Positions 44,748 through 47,381 of a stretch of 47,381 nucleotides of DNA are shown piece by piece; within the stretch, counting starts at the first letter, position 1; every line of letters starts with the position of its first letter. The stretch covers positions 87,695 to 135,075 of the forward strand of contig JAFWAC010000001.1 of assembly GCA_017507805.1 (NCBI GenBank). The letters run 5' to 3'. The DNA is from Clostridia bacterium. Lineage in GTDB: Bacteria > Bacillota > Clostridia > Oscillospirales > Acutalibacteraceae. A program made the translations under genes and the position numbers. The notes beneath the pieces are model-generated. The model was not told the origin of the DNA. It ran no database searches and was given only the letters and a program-made list of their open reading frames with translations.

Positions 44748-46308
44748 AAAATATTTTAAACCTATGCTGTCTGCTCTGCTTATAGTATTTTTAGTGCTTT
44801 CGGTTGCAGGCTGTGGAAATGTGAACACTTCCTCTGATAATACAGGCTCCTCTCCGGAGGAGCTGCCCACCCTTGATATTGACATAAGCGGAAATAAAGA
44901 GGGAAGCGCGGTTGTTGAAAGGAGCTACACAACCCTTTATTCTGACAGCGACAACCTGCTTCACCAAAATCCCGAACGGGGACTGAGAGGCTTCTTTTCC
45001 TTGATGCATTTTAATGTGAGCAAGGATGAAATTATTGACGAATTGCAAGGTCAGTTGGATAGCTGGTATCCCAGAACACAGACACCGATAGCGGTTTGTT
45101 ATTTCTTCCCCGGCGACTATCTCGGAAAAAAGCTTGATGACGACTTCTTTGCCTCTGCGCAGGCGGCATTTGATTTTTTCCGCGAAAACAAAATTCAGAT
45201 ACTTTTAAGATTTGCATACTATGATGTCAATGTGTTTAACGAGCGCACCCCCACCACCGAGGAGCTTTTACTCCATATTGACCAGCTTGCCGAAAACGGA
45301 ATTATTGAACGCAACAAGGATCTTTTACATGTGTTCCAAGCAGGCTTTATCGGTCAGTTCGGTGAGTGGCATTCGGATGTTCCGCGTGCTGACAGAACCG
45401 CGGTTTTAACCGCATTCGCAGATAAGCTCTTGCCTGACGGTGTTTATTCTCAGTTGCGAAATCCTAAATATAAGGATTTCCTTGCTGACGATAACCCAAA
45501 GAAAAATATGATAGGCTTCCATAATGACGGTTGGTTTGGTATTCAGGATACCACCGGACTTGGCAATCAGGATTATAGCTACGGCTTAGAGCCTTGGAAC
45601 CGACAGGTTAAAGAGGGCGCCTATGTACCGAATGACGGTGAATTTTATTACTATTCACAGTTTGAAAGCTCAATCGGTTACTATCCTGACGGCTATGCCT
45701 GTATCCTCGGTATGTCGGAGCTTAGATTTACCACCTTCAGCGCTATAAACGGATGGCTTGATAACGGCGGACTGAAGGACGGCGTTATGGTTAATTGTAT
45801 GAAGCAGCCCATAACAACCAAATGGCTTGAGGAGTACGGCTTGCCCTATTCCGAAAATTGGTTCAAGGATGCAGAGGGAAAGGCTGTAAGACGCAATGCC
45901 TACGAGTATATGCGCGATTATCTCGGCTACAGGCTTACCGCCAACACACTTTCGGTTAAAGAAAAGGATAAAGAGAATTTGCTTGTCACCTTAACCCTTG
46001 AAAATCACGGATTTTCTGCGGCTTTTAATATGACAAGCAGGCTGGTTATTCTTAATTCTGATAACAAAGAGATAAGCAGTGTAAGTTTCGGGGACCCGAA
46101 AACCTGGCACAGCACAAATCCCGATGATTATAAAGACCGCAAACAGCTTGAGCACGCGATTTCTGCCGATATTAAGCTTCCTAATGATAAGGGCGAATAT
46201 AAGCTTGCTTTACAGCTAAAGTCAAAAGGAGGTGGAACAGCTCGTCTGGATAATAACATTCCTTTCGAGGAAGGTTATAATATTTTGCATACCTTTAAAG
46301 TAAAATAA
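44740..46308 (+). CDS. DUF4874/DUF4832 lipoprotein
   Basis: 522 aa from ATG 44740 with the strong site AAAGGAGGAAG; it overlaps the giant gene by 8 nt. Lipobox VAGC (Cys25). The mature protein is essentially the same unit as the C-terminal third of the 1704-aa protein: RSYTTLYSDSDNLLHQNPERGLRG, VCYFFPGDYLGKKL, FFRENKIQILLRFAYYD, FGEWHSDVP (Glu209), EFYYYSQFE, RRNAYEYMRDYLGYRL, NHGFSAAFN and RLDNNIPFEEGYNILH. DUF4874 looks like a TIM-barrel glycosidase fold and DUF4832 like an accessory beta domain; the invariant Glu in GEWHSD is a candidate acid/base. No activity is established to my knowledge. Confidence 0.82.
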   Translation: MFKKYFKPMLSALLIVFLVLSVAGCGNVNTSSDNTGSSPEELPTLDIDISGNKEGSAVVERSYTTLYSDSDNLLHQNPERGLRGFFSLMHFNVSKDEIIDELQGQLDSWYPRTQTPIAVCYFFPGDYLGKKLDDDFFASAQAAFDFFRENKIQILLRFAYYDVNVFNERTPTTEELLLHIDQLAENGIIERNKDLLHVFQAGFIGQFGEWHSDVPRADRTAVLTAFADKLLPDGVYSQLRNPKYKDFLADDNPKKNMIGFHNDGWFGIQDTTGLGNQDYSYGLEPWNRQVKEGAYVPNDGEFYYYSQFESSIGYYPDGYACILGMSELRFTTFSAINGWLDNGGLKDGVMVNCMKQPITTKWLEEYGLPYSENWFKDAEGKAVRRNAYEYMRDYLGYRLTANTLSVKEKDKENLLVTLTLENHGFSAAFNMTSRLVILNSDNKEISSVSFGDPKTWHSTNPDDYKDRKQLEHAISADIKLPNDKGEYKLALQLKSKGGGTARLDNNIPFEEGYNILHTFKVK

Positions 46309-46328
46309 AATTTTAAGGAGCGATTTTT

Positions 46329-47381
46329 ATGAAAAAAACTTTAGCATTGTTGCTTACAGTAGTATTGCTTTGCACATCATTATTCACTGCAATACCCGTT
46401 TTTGCAACAACAGAAAACTCTGCCCCCATTAGCGCAATCCCACTTGTTGGATTTACAAAGGGCACATATTGGAGTGAGGTGGCAACCCATGATTTGGTAA
46501 TGCCTGAAGCTACCCAAAAATTTGCCATTGCGGACGGTATAAAAATGACATCCGCAACGGGCGCACAGCAGGAATTTGAAACCTTTACAGGCGGCAAAAT
46601 TTTGGCAACAGCGATTTATGACGAGAATACCTATACAATGCCCGCAGATTTTGCGACTAACGGAAGCTTTATTATTTATGTAAAGGTTGACGGAGCAAAT
46701 AAGATGTATTTTGCTGCAAGAACCGATTGCCCTTCCGGTTGGTATACTACAGCCTGCCTCAAAGCCGGCGCGGATTATAAGTTTGCCGCTATCGGTGACA
46801 GCGCTTGGACAACTGCAACAGCAGATGAAAACGGTATAATTGATTTTGCACAGGCGTTTGAGGGATATATTAAAATTTCTGTGGCATCACTGAAAAGTGT
46901 GGACGGTGTTGCAAGAACATTTAAATATTTGAGCCAAGCATCACTTTATTTCAAAGGAATTGGCGGAGATTACGGTAATATAGTTGCAGGCCCCTTCTTT
47001 ATAACCACCGAGGATTCCACATCTACAAAAATCACCGTTCCCGAGGAGTACAGACCTCAGCCAATTAATGCAACACCCCTTACAGGTTATACAGCATCAC
47101 AGGTTTTTGATAAAGTGAATGTCAGCTTAACAATGCCCGAAGCAACAAAGAAATTCGTTACTGCAGACGGTATAAAAATCATCTCTAAAACTACAGCTGG
47201 CTACAGCTACGAAACAACATCTGCCAGTCAGATTTTGGTACGAATGGGATACGATTTAACATCTGCAAAGCTCGGTTACAAATTACCTGCCGATTTCAAA
47301 TCAAAGGGTAGCTTTATTATGTATGTAAAGACCGACAGCGCAAATAAGATGCATTGGCAGTTTACAACCACTTGGGGAGCA
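46329..47381 (+). CDS. Secreted FEGY-module protein, 5' part only
   Basis: Open from ATG 46329 (AAGGAG upstream) to the window edge, 351 codons without a stop. Signal peptide ending near IPVFATTEN. One complete FEGY module (SFIIYVKVDGANKMYFAA, core QAFEGYIKI at nt 46855, GIGGDYGNIVAGPFFIT) is followed by the start of a second (SFIIMYVKTDSANKM-like, with the run SFIMYVKTDSANKMH). It lies 20 nt after the DUF4832 gene and is the third repeat protein of the locus. Total length and C-terminal domains are outside the window. Confidence 0.85.
   Translation, partial: MKKTLALLLTVVLLCTSLFTAIPVFATTENSAPISAIPLVGFTKGTYWSEVATHDLVMPEATQKFAIADGIKMTSATGAQQEFETFTGGKILATAIYDENTYTMPADFATNGSFIIYVKVDGANKMYFAARTDCPSGWYTTACLKAGADYKFAAIGDSAWTTATADENGIIDFAQAFEGYIKISVASLKSVDGVARTFKYLSQASLYFKGIGGDYGNIVAGPFFITTEDSTSTKITVPEEYRPQPINATPLTGYTASQVFDKVNVSLTMPEATKKFVTADGIKIISKTTAGYSYETTSASQILVRMGYDLTSAKLGYKLPADFKSKGSFIMYVKTDSANKMHWQFTTTWGA

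Noticed and set aside
16063-47381. Phage, integrative element or secondary-metabolite cluster
   Set aside because: No integrase, transposase, structural phage gene, NRPS/PKS or RiPP gene was seen; gene content is consistently carbohydrate-related.

Overview
The window looks like a chromosomal piece of a gut-type Clostridia bacterium (Firmicutes, probably Oscillospiraceae/Ruminococcaceae-like). The reasons are a Firmicutes housekeeping set (FakA, RNase J, RplI-DnaB-TilS-Hpt-FtsH), strong AGGAGG-type ribosome binding sites, lipobox lipoproteins, a secreted dockerin-like protein, and hairpin-rich intergenic repeats of a style I associate with gut Clostridia. No rRNA, tRNA, CRISPR array, phage or transposase gene was seen. 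All family names come from reading the translations; no database search was run.

Region 1 (1-13.86 kb) is housekeeping. The 3' end of fakA is followed by recG, a flavin-reductase-like gene and a YfcE-type phosphodiesterase. A convergent RluA-family pseudouridine synthase, radC, and an orphan KdpE-like response regulator on the minus strand come next. An apparent operon rnj-rplI-dnaB-tilS-hpt-ftsH follows, closed by a clear intrinsic terminator.

Region 2 (13.86-16.06 kb) is an intergenic and regulatory patch. It holds a hairpin-rich repeat with inverted ends. On the minus strand, a strong promoter drives a cobalamin riboswitch, then a second MITE-like repeat, a terminator-like hairpin, a DUF4430 (transcobalamin-like) lipoprotein and an ECF transporter S component. 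This is probably a B12/corrinoid uptake unit whose leader has been interrupted by the repeat.

Region 3 (16.06-47.38 kb) is a long glycan-utilisation locus running off the right edge. Operon A (16.06-23.86 kb) encodes a GH110-like alpha-1,3-galactosidase without a signal peptide, a 93-aa secreted dockerin-like protein, a 1704-aa secreted modular protein ending in DUF4874/DUF4832, and a small SGNH hydrolase. A long hairpin terminator and a minus-strand AraC regulator separate it from operon B (25.07 kb onward). Operon B encodes a solute-binding protein fused to two N-terminal beta-sandwich-like regions, two pairs of sugar ABC permeases, an NHL-TPR-YIP1 membrane protein, a DUF5696 lipoprotein, a membrane-anchored CE2-like esterase, a second solute-binding lipoprotein, an 1882-aa surface protein with an internal SGNH domain, a second DUF4874/DUF4832 lipoprotein, and a further repeat protein cut by the window end. 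No ABC ATPase is present, so a shared MsmX/UgpC-type ATPase elsewhere is expected.

The most novel feature is a repeated module of roughly 150-200 residues (here called the FEGY module: a YVKxxSANxVxP strand, a central AFEGYxKI motif, and a GGxYGxxxAGPxFL end). It occurs about 13 times in three large secreted proteins of this locus and I cannot assign it to a known family. The picture is of a surface apparatus that binds, deacetylates and trims a decorated glycan (host or mucin-type is a guess from GH110) and feeds two importers.
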